64,000 nucleotides of DNA. Origin: Catonia carolina (Eukaryota; Arthropoda; Insecta; Hemiptera; Achilidae). The translations under genes were made by a program, and so were the position numbers. This document shows positions 10,574-23,461 of this stretch, piece after piece. The notes beneath the pieces were generated by a model. The model ran no database searches. It had not been told where the DNA came from and saw only the letters and a program-made list of their open reading frames with translations. Where the stretch lies: assembly GCA_035578175.1 (NCBI GenBank), contig JAQMRL010000012.1:21386671-21450670 (forward strand). Direction: 5' to 3'. The stretch's first letter is position 1. Each line of letters begins with the position of its first letter.

Positions 10574-12386
10574 AGGCGGCCTACAATGACGACAACGCGC
10601 GTGTGACGTCAAAGGCAGATATAATATAGGACCAATCAGATGTCTTCTTAGGCGTCATTTTGATTAGTTATTATTGTCCAATCATAGAGCTCACTATAGT
10701 TCACTACATCATCCGATATGAACCAATGAAGTCGTCTCATTCAGTATTACGTCATTTGTCAGTGTCGAGCTTCCTGATTGATCCGGTACTGTTCCTGCGC
10801 GTGACGTCGCCTTACATTTTTACATAAGATCCGCCCATTGCCACCGCCCAGTTAATGATACGGCCGAATAATAGAGAATAACGTCTACTGAAATGCAATA
10901 CGTTCCCGACTTAAAACACCTACCAAAAACATGTTAAATTTTGTTAGGGTTCTTCCGAGTACGCAATGATTATGGTATTATTGTATGTAACAGCAGTATA
11001 TTCACACCTGCTTTTCACACTATGAAATAAAAAAGTCATAAAAAGGAAGCAAAAGAATAAATTGCGTTGTCACATACAAGCTTGTTGAAATTTAAGACAT
11101 TATTTTGTCGGCTACCATGCAGACACTACGATACCAACGTAACAAAATGTGATTTTTTCACTGTATATTAAGGTTTAAAAAATATATAAAGTATATTAAA
11201 GTTTGTAAATTCTAACAAGGACGTCACTGAAGTTTTCTTGTCAAAAACTCGTAAGTAGAATCGCCGGCATTATAAAAAAGAAATTTAAAATAATCTTGAT
11301 CAATACAAAGTAAGAGCAAAATACATAATGTGCCCTTTTGACGACAATCAGTCACACTAAACACGGTTAACACTATGAAAAAATTCTGGGCGATATTTTT
11401 GACATTTCTCCGCGTTTATTCGCTGCTTGTGTCATTATTTAATTTTGCGATGCGAAAATTTAGTATTGCCCTCAAGAAGCAGTTATACTGTGAAATATTT
11501 TTTAAATTTCAACTGCTACTTCCACAGCTACAATAATCGTTCTGTTTTCTTAGCGAGAGAAGCAAATTTTCGACTAAAACATATTCTTACAATGACAGTT
11601 GATGATTATGCAGTTAGACCTTGCAGTGAATAGATTAAAGGCGCCGTTTGAAACGTGCAAACTGAAATTTTTTTAAGAAGGCCTGCTACGCTCATGAAAA
11701 CACGCTTCTACTGAGTGATACGGTTATAAACAATAAAAAAAATAACCGAATTAAATAATTAGTTTTTGTTTCAGATAACCTATAAATGTTTGAACGAACA
11801 TCTAGCCTAATGATCTAAAAACCGAAATTAATTGTGCCAAGTATTTAACATTTCATTATTTACCTACTTTTAAGTTACTTGATAGATTGGATTTGAAAGA
11901 AAGGATGTTATCAATGTTATGAAGGGATGTAAAAATTTAATCTTATTAATCCCACAAAAAATATAATTTGATAATAGTTTATTCAATTTAATGTTCAAAC
12001 CAACATCTTCCTTAAATAACATAGGCGTAGTCTATCAATACGTACGGTCTTATTTCAGAGAGTTATTATAATTTTTGTGTTTGAATTTTAACTAAAGCAA
12101 CAATAAACAGAAAGCCATGCACAACTAATTTACTAATGTTTTTTAAGGAGGAATGAATTAATTGGAATTTTACACTGTTGGCGCAGAACGTGTATATTTT
12201 AATTATAAGTTTTGAGTTAACTATCAGTTCCTAAATCAACAAAGAAATAATCATTATAAAGCGTTAGTTAAGGAATGTGTTTTTATTCGGCACCATTTGT
12301 GTCTATAACATATCTGAAAATATATAATTGAAATCTAATAGAACTGATCTACAGTTGAAAATATAATTATTTAGGTCTTGCGAGTG
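10574..12386. repeat. Satellite unit U3 (short form, module deletion)
   Basis: The shortest complete unit, 1813 bp. About 45 bp of the CCAAT module are missing: the first and third CCAATCAGA motifs of sister units are joined near 10632-10640. The site of the SINE-like insert is empty (AAGTTACTTG once, near 11872). Its module belongs to the variant with GATTAGTT in place of GATTGGTT. I see no gene. Confidence 0.85.
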
Positions 12387-14299
12387 AGGCGGCCTACAAT
12401 GGCGGTGTAGTCCGTGTGACGTCAATAAAAGATATAATATTGGACCAATCAGAAACTAGTATTCTCAACCAATGAAAAATCTTCATACCTATCCAATCAG
12501 ATGTCTTCTTAGGCGTCATTTTGATTGGTTAATATTGCCAAATCAGAGGGCTCATAATAGTTCACTACGTCACCCGATATCAACCAATGAAAACGTCTCA
12601 ATCAGTATTACGTCATTTGTCAGTATCGAGGTTTCTGATTGGTCCGGTACTGTTTGTGTGCGTGACGTCAACTTACATTTTTACATAAATCCGCTCATTG
12701 TCACCGCCCAGTTAACGATATGGCCGAATATTGAACAATTAACTTCTACTGAAATGCTGTACTTTCTAGAATTAAAACGCGTAACAAAAACATTTTTAAA
12801 CTTGTTAAAGTTCTTCCGAGTACGGAATGATTATGATTTATGGTATGAAACAGCAGTATATTTATACTGCTTTTCACAATATGACATAAAAAAAGTCATA
12901 AAAAGGAAGGACAACAATAGCTTGCGTTGTCAAATATACGCTTGCTTAAATTTAAGACATTATTTTGTCGGCTACCATGCAAACACTACTATACTAACGT
13001 AACACATTGTGATTTTTTCATTGTATATTAAACTATATTCTAATAAGGACGAGTCAGAAGTTTTTTTTGTCAACTAATCGTCAATAGAATCGCCGGAATT
13101 ACCAAACTGAAATTTAGAATATACTTAAACAATACCTAGTAAGAGCAAAATAGAACCTGTGCCCTTTTAACGACAATCAGTCACACTAAAATGGTTAACG
13201 ATATGAAATATTTCTTGGCAATATTTTTGATATTTCTCCGCGGTTATTCGCAGCTTGTGTCATTACTTTATTTTGCGATGCGAAAATTTGGTATTGCCTA
13301 CAAGAGGCAGTTAAACTGTGAAATATTTCTTAAAGTTTAACTGTTACTTCCACGGCTACAATAATCTTTCTGTTTTCTCAGCGAGAGAAGCAAATTTTCG
13401 ACTAAAACATATTAAGAAAATAAGAGGTACTAATGAAATAAACACTTTTAGAGTTTCTTACAATGACAGTTGATGATTATGCAGTTAGACCTTGCAGTGA
13501 ATATTTTAAAGGCGCCGTTTGAAACGTGCTAACTGAACATTTTTTTAGAAGGCCTGCTACGCTCATGAAAACACGCTTCTACTGAGTGAAGTGATTTAAA
13601 CAATAATAACCAAGCGAGCGGTTGCGTAAGCGGTTATAAGCAATAAAAAAAATAACCGAATTAAATATTTATTTTTTATTTTAGATAACCTGTAAATGTT
13701 TGAACGAACATCTAGCCTAATGATCTAAAAACGTAAATTATTTGTGCCAAGTATTTAACATCTCATTATTTACCTATATTTAAGTTACTTGATAAACTGG
13801 ATTTGAACGAAAGGATGTTATCAATGTTATGAAGAAATGTACAAATTGAATCTTATTAATCGTACAAAAAATATAATTTGATAATAGTTTACTCAATTTA
13901 ATGTTCAAACCAACATCTTCCTTATAAAACATAGGCGTAGTCTATCAATACGTACGGTCTTATTTCAGAGAGTTATTATAATTTTTTTGTTTGACTATTC
14001 ACTAAAGCATTAATAAACAGAGAGCCATGCACAACTAAATTTCTAATGTTTTTTTAAGGAGACATGAATTGTTAATTGGAATTTCACACTGTTGGCGGAG
14101 AACGTGTATATTTTAATTATATATTTTGAGTTAATTATCGGATCCTAAATAAACAAAGAAATAATCATTATAAAGCGTTAGTTAACGAATGTTTTTAGTT
14201 CTGCACCATTTGTGTCTATAACATATCTGAAAATATTTAATTAAAATCTAATAGAACTGATCTACAGTAGAATATATAATTATTTAAGTCTTGCGAGTG
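12387..14299. repeat. Satellite unit U4 (short form)
   Basis: A short-form unit of 1913 bp with an empty insert site near 13783. It holds an uninterrupted 176-codon frame (12472-13002) across the module and the sequence after it, which I do not accept as a gene. Near 13610-13640 there is a short version of the GAGCGGTT minisatellite that is expanded at 34911-34970. Confidence 0.85.
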
Positions 14300-14319
14300 A
14301 GGCGGCTTGCAATGACGGT

Positions 14320-14660
14320 GTAGTCCGTGTGACGTCAATAAAAGATATAATATTGGACCAATCAGAAACTAGTATTCTCAACCAGTGAAAAATCTTCATA
14401 CCTATCCAATCAGATGTCTTCTGAGGCGTCATTTTGATTGGTTAATAATGTCCAATCAGAGGGCTCATAATAGTTCACTACGTCACCCGATATCAACCAA
14501 TGAAAACGTCTCAATCAGTATTACGTCATTTGTTAGTATCGAGCTTTCTGATTGGTCCGGTACTGTTCCTGCGCGAGACGTCGACTTACATTTTTACATA
14601 AATCCGTCCATTGTCACCGCCCAGTTAACGATACGGCCGAATATTAAACATTTACGTCTA
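14320..14660. promoter_or_regulatory. CCAAT/CRE/GC-box cluster (reference copy of the unit module)
   Basis: Exact CCAAT or ATTGG pentamers lie at 14352, 14358, 14406, 14437, 14452, 14497 and 14551; an eighth (about 14382) reads CCAGT here but CCAAT in sister units. A full CRE palindrome TGACGTCA sits near 14330. CRE-like ACGTCA or GACGTC sites sit near 14479, 14522 and 14577, with GCGTCA near 14426. In sister units two CCGCCC boxes follow, at the position of about 14604-14625; the first reads CCGTCC here. CCAAT is bound by NF-Y and CRE by CREB/ATF proteins in animals. Such density resembles a strong promoter or enhancer, but transcription is not shown. Confidence 0.5.
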
Positions 14661-15667
14661 CTGAAATACTATACTTTCTAGAATTAAAACGCGTAAGAAA
14701 AACATTTTTAAACTTGTTAAGTTTCTTCCGAGTATGGAATGATTATGATTTATGGTATGAAACAGCAGTACTATTTATACTGCTTTTCACAATATGAAAT
14801 AAAAAAAGTCATAAAAAGGAAGGACAACAATAGCTTGCGTTGTCACATATAAGCTTGCTTAAATTTAAGAAATTACTTTGTCGGCTACCATGCAAACACT
14901 ACTATACTAACGTAACACATTGTGATTTTTTCATTGTATATTAAAGTTTATCCTAATAAGGACGTCTCTGAAGTTTTTTTTGTCAACTAATCGTCACAAG
15001 AATCGCCGGAATTACCAAACTGAAATTTAGAATATACTTAAACAATACCTAGTACGAGGAAAATAGAACCTGTGCCCTTTTAACGACAATCAGTCCCACT
15101 AAAAACGGTTAACGATATGAAATATTTCTTGGCAATATTTTTGACATTTCTCCGCGTTTATTCGCTGCTTGTGTCATTATTTTATTTTACGATGCGAAAA
15201 TTTAGTATTGCCTACAAGAGGCAGTTAAACTGTGAAATATTTTTTAAATTTTAACTGCTACTTCCACGGCTACAATAATCGTTCTGTTTTCTTAGCGAGA
15301 GAAGCAAATTTTCGACTAAAACATTATTAAGAAAATAAGAGGTACTAATGAAATAAACACTTTTAGAGATTGTTACAATGACAGTTGATGATTATGCAGT
15401 TAGACCTTGCAGTGAATATATTAACGGCGCCGTTTGAAACGTGCGAACTGAAACCTTTTTTAGAAGCCCTGCTACGCTCATGAAAACACGCTTCTACTGA
15501 GTGATACGGTTATAAACAATAAAAAAAATAACCGAATTAAATATTTAGTTTGTATTTCAGATAACCTGTAAATGTTTGAACTAACATCTAGCCTAATGAT
15601 CTAAAAACCGAAATTAATTGTGCCAAGTATTTAACATCTCATTATTTACCTAATTTTAAGTTACTTG

Positions 15668-16064
15668 TTGCCCATAACAGACAGGTGGAGTGTCAAATTA
15701 TTTACACTCAACCTGTTTGTTGCAGGGCTAAAATAAATAGTTCTGTTTCTTATCACAATGTCAGTCAATTAAATGACTGGATCATTGAAGAACAGAAGAG
15801 GTAGAGGTGTAAAGGCACTAATCAGAGTTATTTTCTCTGAAAGTAATGAATTTCATTGTACAGCCAGTCCCTGTGGTGAATGAAGTGAAGGCATCATTTA
15901 CAGAGTGGAAAATATATGCTTTTCAGAGGGCCTGGCATGATGATAAGCATGCTTTTCCACTCAGTGAGGAAGTCAATTGTAAATCACCTCATTCCTCGTT
16001 TTACTTAGTAAAACCTTTGGAGGTTCAAACCCGCCTTTTGGCTGTTGACCGAAACAACAACAAC
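15668..16064 (+). mobile_element. SINE-like 397-bp insert
   Basis: Flanked by AAGTTACTTG (15658-15667) and its one-mismatch partner ATGTTACTTG (16065-16074), with a CAA-rich tail. An 89-codon frame (15846-16115) runs through the insert into flanking unit sequence, so it is not an independent gene. Confidence 0.7.
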
Positions 16065-16582
16065 ATGTTACTTGATAGATTGGATTTGAAAGAAAGGATG
16101 TTATCAATGTTATGAAAGAATATAAAAATTTAATGTTATCAATCGTACAAAAAATATAATTTGATAATAGTTTATTAAATTTAATGTTCAAACCAACATC
16201 TTCCTTAAATAACATAGGCGTAGTCTATCAATACGTACGGTCTTATTTCAGAGAGTTATTATAATTTTTGTGTTTGAATTTTAACTAAAGCAATAATAAA
16301 CAGAGAGCCATGCACAACTAATTTTCTAATGTTTTTTAAGGAGCAATGAATTGTTAATTGGAATTTTACACTGGTGGCGCAGAACGTGTACATTTTAATT
16401 ATATATTTTGAGTTAATTATCGGATCCTAAATCAACAAAGAAATAATCACTATAAAGCGTTAGTTAACGAATGTTTTTTTATTCTGCACCATTTGTGTCT
16501 ATAACATATCTGAAAACATATAATTGAAATCTAATAGAACTGATCTACAGTTGAAAATATAATTATTTAGGTCTTGCTAGTG

Positions 16583-18445
16583 AGGCGGCCTACGATGACG
16601 TTGACGTCCGTGTGACGTCAATAAAAGATATAATATTGGACCAATCAGAAACTAGTATTCTTAACTAATGAAAAATCTTCAAACCAAACCAATCGATGTC
16701 TTTTTAGGCGTCATTTTGATTGGTTAATATTGTTCAATCAGAGGGCTCATTATAGCCATCCGATATCAACCAATGAAAACGTCTCAATCAGTATTACGTC
16801 ATTTGTCAGTACCGAGCTTCCTGATTGGTCCGGTACTGTTCCTGCGCGGTACGTCGACTTACATGTTTACATCAATCCGCCCATTGTCACCGCCCAGTTA
16901 ACGGTACGGCCGAATATTAAACAATTAACGTCTACTGAAATGCTATACTTTCCAGAATTAAAACGCCTACCAAAAACATTTTAAAACTTGTTAAGGTTCT
17001 TCCGAGTACGGAATGATTATGGTTTATTGTATGAAACAGCAGTATATTTATACTGCTTTTTACAGTATGAAATTAAAAAAGTCATAAAAACTATGCACAA
17101 GAATACATTGCGTTGTCACATACAAGCTTGCTTTAATTTAAGACATTATTTTGTCGGCTACCATGCAACAATTACTATACAACCGTAACACATTGTGATC
17201 TTTTCATTGTATATTAAAGTTTATTCTAATAAGGACGTCTCTGAAGTTTTTTTGCCAACTAACCGTCAGTACAATCGCCGGCATTACCAAACTGAAATTT
17301 AGAATATACTTGAACAATACCTAGTAAGAGCAAAATACAAATTGTGCCCTTTTAACGACAATCAGTCACACTAAAAACGGTTAACGATATGAAAAATTTC
17401 TAGGCAATATTTTTGACATTTCTCCGCGTTTATTCGCTGCTTGTGTCATTATTTTTTTTTGCGATGCGAAAATTTAGTATTGCCTACAAGAGGCAGTTAA
17501 ACTGTGAAATATTTTTTAAATTTCAATTGCTACTTCCACGGCTAAAATAATAGTTCTGTTTTCTTCACGAATGAAGCAATTTTCGACTAAAAAATTATAA
17601 CAACATAAGAAGTACTGGTGAAATAAACACTTTTACACCTTCTTCATATGACAGTGGATTATTATACAGTTAGACCTTGCAGTGTGAATATATTAACGGC
17701 GCATTTGCAAGGTGCGAACTGAAAATTTTTTAGAAGACCTGCTTTGCTCATCAAATGACTTTTCTACTGAAACATACGGTTACAAAACAAGGAAAGTAAC
17801 CAAATTAACTTTTCAGTTTATTTCAGATAACTTGTAAATATTTGAACTAACTTCTACCCTAATGTTCTAAAAACTCAAATTAATTGTGCCGAGTTTTTAA
17901 CATCTCATTATTTACCTAATTTTAAGTAACTTTAAAAACAGATTTGTAAGAAAGGATGTTATCAAAGTCGTTATGAAAGAACGTTCAAATTTAATCTTAC
18001 TAATCGTACAAAAAATATAATCTGATAATAGTTTATTGAATTTAATGTTCAAACCAACATCTTCCTTAAATAACATAGGCGTAGTACATCAATACGCACG
18101 GTTTTATTTCTAAGAATTATTTAAATTTTTGCGCTTGAATTTTGACTATAGCAATAAAAAACAGAGAGCAATGCACAACTAATTTTCTAACGTTATTTTA
18201 ACTAGGAATTAATTGCTGATTAGAGTTTTACACTATTGGCGCAGAACGTGTATATTTTTATTATACGTTTTGAGTTAACTATCAGTTCCTAAATCAACAA
18301 AGAAATAATAATTAGAGACCGTTACTTAACGAAATTTTATTTCTTTCGCACTATTTGTGTCTTTAACATATCCGAAAATATACTACTAAAATATAATAGA
18401 ACTGATGTACAGTAGAAAAAAATTATTATTTAGGTCTTGCGGTTA
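16583..18445. repeat. Satellite unit U6 (short form; first half of a higher-order pair)
   Basis: A 1863-bp unit. With U7 it forms a pair that recurs as U9-U10 and U17-U18. All three first members share diagnostic changes: a short GCGCATTTGCAAGGTGCG segment and ACTATGCACAAGAATACATTG instead of the GGAAGGACAAC form. I see no gene. Confidence 0.85.
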
Positions 18446-19583
18446 AGGCGGCCTACAATGTCGACAACGCGCGTGTGACGTCAATGGCAGATATAATATA
18501 GAACTAATCAGAAACTAGTATTCTCAACCAATGAAAAATCTCCAAAACTAACCAATCAGATGTCTTCTTAGGCGTCATTTTGATTAGTTATTATTGTCCA
18601 ATCAGAGAGCTCATTATAGTTCACTACGTCATCCGATATGAACCAATGAAGTCGTCTCATTCAGTATTACGTCATTTGTCAGTGTCGAGCTTCCTGATTG
18701 AACCGGTACTTTTCCTGCGCGTGACGTCGCCTTACATTTTTACATAAGATCCGCCCATTGCCACCGCCCAGTTAATGATAAGGCCGAATAATGGAGAATA
18801 ACTTCTACTGAAATGCAATACGTTCCAGAATTAAAACATCTACCAAACACATGTTAAATTTTGTTAGGGTTCATCCGAGTACGCAATGATTATGGTATTA
18901 TTGTATGTAACAACAGTATATTCACACCTGCTTTTCACACTATGAAATAAAAAAGTCATAAAAAGGAAGCAAAAGAATAGATTGCGTTGTCACATACAAG
19001 CTTGTTGAAATTTAAGACATTATTTTGACGGCTACCATGCAGACACTACGATACGAACGTAACAAAATGTGATTTTTTCACTGTATATTAAAGTTAAAAC
19101 AATATATAAAGTATATTAAAGTTTGTAAATTCTAACAAGGACGTCACTGAAGTTTTTCGTCAAAAATGTAAGTAGAATTGCTGGCATTATAAAACCGAAA
19201 TTTAGAATATACTTGATCAATACCAAGTAAGAGCAAAATACAAATTGTGCCATTATGACGACAATCAGTCACACTAAACACGGTTAACAATATAAAAAAT
19301 TTCTGGGCAAAATTTTTGACATTTCTCCGCGTTTATTCGCTGCTTGTGTCATTTTTTTATTTTGTGATGCGAAAATTTAGTATTGCCTACAAGAGGCAGT
19401 TAAACTGTGAAATATTTTTTAAATTTTAACAGCTACTTCCACTGCTACAATAATCGTTCTGTTTTCTTAGCGAGAGAAGCAAATTTTCGACTAAAATATT
19501 ATTAAGAAAATAAGAGGTACTAATGAAATAAACACTTTTAGAGCTTCTTACAATGACAGTTGATGATTGTGCAGTTAGACCTT

Positions 19584-21468
19584 CCAACACCCCGTTATCG
19601 CGGCCGGCAACACATACGGCAAACCAAAGCGATAGGTTGGCAAGGGTGTTAACAAAACATTTAAAAAAAATTTAAGGAAGCTCAAAAAAACAAACACTCG
19701 GGTAATTCGCTGCATAAATGAAATAAATCTGAACAAGTGAGTTGAAAAAATAATTTAATTTTATAACAAGAAATATATATATAGTGAACAGCAAAATTGT
19801 ACAATGTTACCCAACCTTAAATAGCTAGAAGGTTTAATACAATATCAGGTCCAAAAAGTACTTCCTGAGGTATATTTTATAACTTTTAAGTGAAACAATA
19901 AAAATTAAAGATATATTCATTAAATGAATAACTGAACATCAAAAAAATATGGCCAACATATTTTGAATTTAAACTTATCCTTTTGTTTAGCATGCTAGCA
20001 GTTTACTTTTCGATATACATATTTTATAATTATTACTTTTAGAAATTTTAAAAATAAAAAAACTAAATTCATAATCAACCTTTTCAATAAGGTGTAAAAC
20101 AAGAATAGTAATAAAAATTATGAAATGAAATGTTAAATTTTATCTTTAGAATTTTAAATTTAGAAAAATACACATATTCAAATTCAACCCTTTTAATTAA
20201 GAGTAAAAAAAAAAAATAATAATTATTAAAAAATATTATGCAATGGAAAAATTAAATTTTACAGAACAATGTTCCTATTTGCTTAACTTAGCAAAGGAAT
20301 TAACAGGAAAATCTTTCAAGCAGGTCACTTTGAAATTCACTAATTTTCCTGTCTAAGACAAGAAGTTACCAAGATGGATCCTAATTTCTGGCGTGATCTT
20401 TTCCCCAAAAGGCATCGGTTATCACTTTGAAAACACCTTAAGTAGATGGATGAACTCCCCTCATAATAGATAAAATAATAACATATACCCTTTTGTAGTT
20501 AACACTTATTTTGAAACACAACTGACGTATGCAACCATCAAAGGAAGATCCCAGATGAAATTCCCATCCAAATTGGACTCCAAATAACTCAACGAAAGAA
20601 ATTGTCAGGAAACATTGAACATCAATTACGGGATGCTGGCGAGGTGAAAATTTGTCATTCTCAGGAGTCGAACTCCATGTACTGATTATAGATATAGTAA
20701 GATTATTGAACGGCAATTCCCGTTCCCGGATTTGAACCCTGAAGAAAAGATCGAGCTAGTGTTAATATTAGGTAAAATAAGCGTCGATCACAAGCAAAAG
20801 CACTAACGCATAAAGAATGCAATGTAAATGAACGAAATATAACAAAGTTATGAATTTAAAGATAGAAACTTAATACGAGTTGCAATAGATAGACAATAAT
20901 AAAGTTAAAAAAACTAGACAATTAAAATAAGCTATTACAATTCGAAAAAGAATACAATTTACCAATTACAAGGCTTTACATCATTTACAATAAATTTATC
21001 ATAAGTCATAATTTAGTTTTACATAGATCAAAATCGAATCTAGTAGTCAAGAAATAGCAAGTACAATTGCAAAGTAGATACGTTAATACAAAAATATAAT
21101 TTAATGCAACTCGTGATGAATTTCCAGCTTTCGGAATACTAAAATAAAAACAAATTACTTACCATGTTTAAATGGGCAAGAAGAATTAACTTTATTCAAA
21201 AGTTATAAAATTAAAATACACGTAATAAAATTTACTACATAGTAACCGATCTTAACTCAACGAAAATTCAACCAAGAGTGTCTTGTCATGCAAATGGAAT
21301 AGCTCGATGAGAGGGCGGAACGCAGTTAGCAGAAAAAGCGGTAGAACGCACCACCGGACGGTGAGTTAATTAACGTCGCCAGTAGATTCGAGTTATCAGC
21401 AACCAAAACAACTAGCGAACGCCAACAAAACCAAAACAAAACGTAACAATCTGAAAGCAGATGTTACA
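19584..21468 (-). mobile_element. Element A, copy 1: LTR-like or unclassified insertion
   Basis: The element is 1885 bp and flanked by a 5-bp duplication ACCTT (19579-19583 and 21469-21473); the empty site elsewhere reads TTAGACCTTGCAG. Read on the minus strand it begins TGTAACATCTGC and ends GGGGTGTTGG. The TG start and 5-bp duplication fit an LTR (Copia or BEL type), but the end is not CA. The terminal 70 bp (19584-19653) form a dyad: AACACCC pairs with GGGTGTT and TTATCGC with GCGATAG. It has no long frame. Small ones are a 37-residue plus-strand peptide (20243-20356) and a 92-codon minus-strand frame (20438-20716). Family unresolved. Confidence 0.75.
20438..20716 (-). CDS. Hypothetical small frame inside element A
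   Basis: A 92-codon frame, conserved as a frame in the second copy (56218-56496) with very few changes. The listed start codon is TTG; the frame stays open about 14 codons further upstream without an ATG. A pyrimidine tract and CAG precede it near 20740, which would suit a splice acceptor. I recognise no domain. Because the two copies come from one recent duplication, preservation is weak evidence for coding. Confidence 0.15.
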   Translation of the reverse strand: MPFNNLTISIISTWSSTPENDKFSPRQHPVIDVQCFLTISFVELFGVQFGWEFHLGSSFDGCIRQLCFKISVNYKRVYVIILSIMRGVHPST

Positions 21469-21732
21469 ACCTTGCAGTGAATATATTAACGGCGCCGTTT
21501 GAAACGTGCGAGCTGAAAATTTGTTTAGAAGGCCTGCTACCCTCATGAAAACACGCTTCTACTCAGTGATACGATTATAAACAATAAAAAAAATAACCGA
21601 ATTAAATATTTAGTTTGTATTTCAGATAACCTGTAAATGTTTGAACTAACATCTAGCCTAATGATCTAAAAACCGAAATTAATTGTGCCAAGTATTTAAC
21701 ATCTCATTATTTACCTAATTTTAAGTTACTTG

Positions 21733-22129
21733 TTGCCCATAACAGACAGGTGGAGTGTCAAATTATTTACACTCAACCTGTTTGTTGCAGGGCTAAAATA
21801 AATAGTTCTGTTTCTTATCACAATGTCAGTCAATTAAATGACTGGATCATTGAAGAACAGAAGAGGTAGAGGTGTAAAGGCACTCATCAGAGTTATCTTC
21901 TCTAAAAGTAATGAATTTCATTGTACAGCCAGACCCTGTGGTGAATGAAGTGAAGGTGTCATTTACAGAGTGGAAAATATGTGCTTTTCAGAGGGCCCGG
22001 CCTGCTGATAAGCATACTTTTCCACTCAGTGAGGAAGACAATTGTAAACCACCTCACTCCTCGTTTTACTTAGTAAAACCTTTGGAGGTTCAAACCAGCC
22101 TTTTGGCTGTTGACCTAAACAACAACAAG
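21733..22129 (+). mobile_element. SINE-like 397-bp insert
   Basis: Bounded by perfect AAGTTACTTG repeats (21723-21732 and 22130-22139). The tail is CAACAACAAG, slightly altered from (CAA)n. Confidence 0.7.
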
Positions 22130-23461
22130 AAGTTACTTGATAGATTGGATTTGAAAGAAAGGATGTTATCAATGTTATGAAAGAATGTAGAAATTTAATC
22201 TTATTAATCGTACAAAAAATATAATTTGATAATAGTTTATTAAATTTAATGTTCAAACCAACATCTTCCTTAAATAATAGAGGCGTAGTCTATCAATACG
22301 TACGGTCTTATTTCAGAGAGTTATTATAATTTTTGTGTGTTTGACTTTTAACTAAAGCAATAATAAACAGAGAGCCATGCACAACTTAATTTCTAATGAT
22401 TTTTAAGGAGACATGAATTGTTAATGTGAATTTTACACTGTTGGCGCAGAACGTGTATATTTTATTTATAGATTTTGAGTTAATTATCGGATCCTAAATC
22501 AACAAAGAAAAAATCATTATAAAGCTTTAGTTAACGAATGTTTTTTTATTCAGCACCATTTGTGTTTATAACATATCTGAAAATATATAATTGAAATCTA
22601 ATAGAATTGACCTACAGTTGAAAATATAATTATTTAGGTCTTGCGAGTGAGGCGGCCCACAATGACGGTGTAGTCCGTGTGACGTCAATAAAAGATATAA
22701 TATTGGACCAATCAGAAACTAGTATTCTCAACCAATGAAAAATCTTCAAACCTAACCAATCAGATGTCTTCTTAGGCGTCATTTTGATTGGTTAATATTG
22801 TCCAATCAGAGGGCTCATAATAGTTCACTACGTCATCCGATATCAACCAATGAAAACGTCTCAATCAGTATTACGTCATTTGTCAGTATCGACCTTTCTG
22901 ATTGGCCCGGTACTGTTCCTGCGCGTGACGTCGACTTAGATTTTTACATAAATCCGCCCCTTGTCACTGCCCAGTTAACAATACGGCCGAATATTAAACA
23001 ATTAACGTCTACTGAAATGTTATACCTTCTAGAATTAAGACGCGTAACAAAAACATTTTTAAACTTATTAAGGTTCTTCCGAGTACGGAATGATTATGGT
23101 TTATTGTATGAAACAGCAGTATATTTATACTGCTTTTCACAATATGAAATAAAAAAAGTCATAAAAAAGAAAGGACAACAATAGCTTGCGTTGTCACATA
23201 TAAGCTTGCTTAAATTTAAGACATTATTATGTCGGATACCATGCAAACACTACTATACTAAAGTCCATTTGATTTCTTCGTGCGAGTGAAGGTCACGCGC
23301 TTCTTCCCCTTCCCTTCCGCAAGATTTCTCATCATACCCCTTACACTACTTCTATATTACTGAATTAAACTACTTCTTTTCTCTTTACGGACTAAAGTTT
23401 TGCCTGTTAACGACAAGAAATTTAATGGTTACTCTGATACACATAAGACATTAGGCCTACT

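Larger units (their letters stand above)
14300..16582. repeat. Satellite unit U5 (long form)
   Basis: A complete 2283-bp long-form unit without other insertions, so a good reference copy. The module lies at 14300-14660 and the SINE-like insert at 15668-16064. The rest is AT-rich with no supportable gene. Confidence 0.88.
18446..22649. repeat. Satellite unit U7 (long form) carrying element A
   Basis: Second member of the pair with U6. Unit sequence occupies 18446-19583 and 21469-22649, with element A between. Its module is the variant with GATTAGTT and GATTGAACC, so two of the CCAAT sites are lost. It also holds the SINE-like insert at 21733-22129. Confidence 0.85.

Noticed and set aside
12160..12195. 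PBS-like TTGGCGCAGAACGTG next to a purine-rich AAGGAGGAATGAA in each unit, suggesting a tandem LTR element
   Set aside because: The two motifs are only about 35 bp apart, which leaves no room for an LTR, and no gag or pol sequence exists in the unit.
12472..13002. 176-codon frame in U4 as a gene
   Set aside because: It overlaps the CCAAT module, is broken in many units, and differences from other copies (for example the 45532 frame) are mostly amino-acid changing.
20640..20745. tRNA-like GGTTCAAATCC and GAGTTCGACTCC motifs in element A (minus strand)
   Set aside because: The flanking bases do not form a tRNA cloverleaf or T-stem of five pairs; probably chance or a very old relic.
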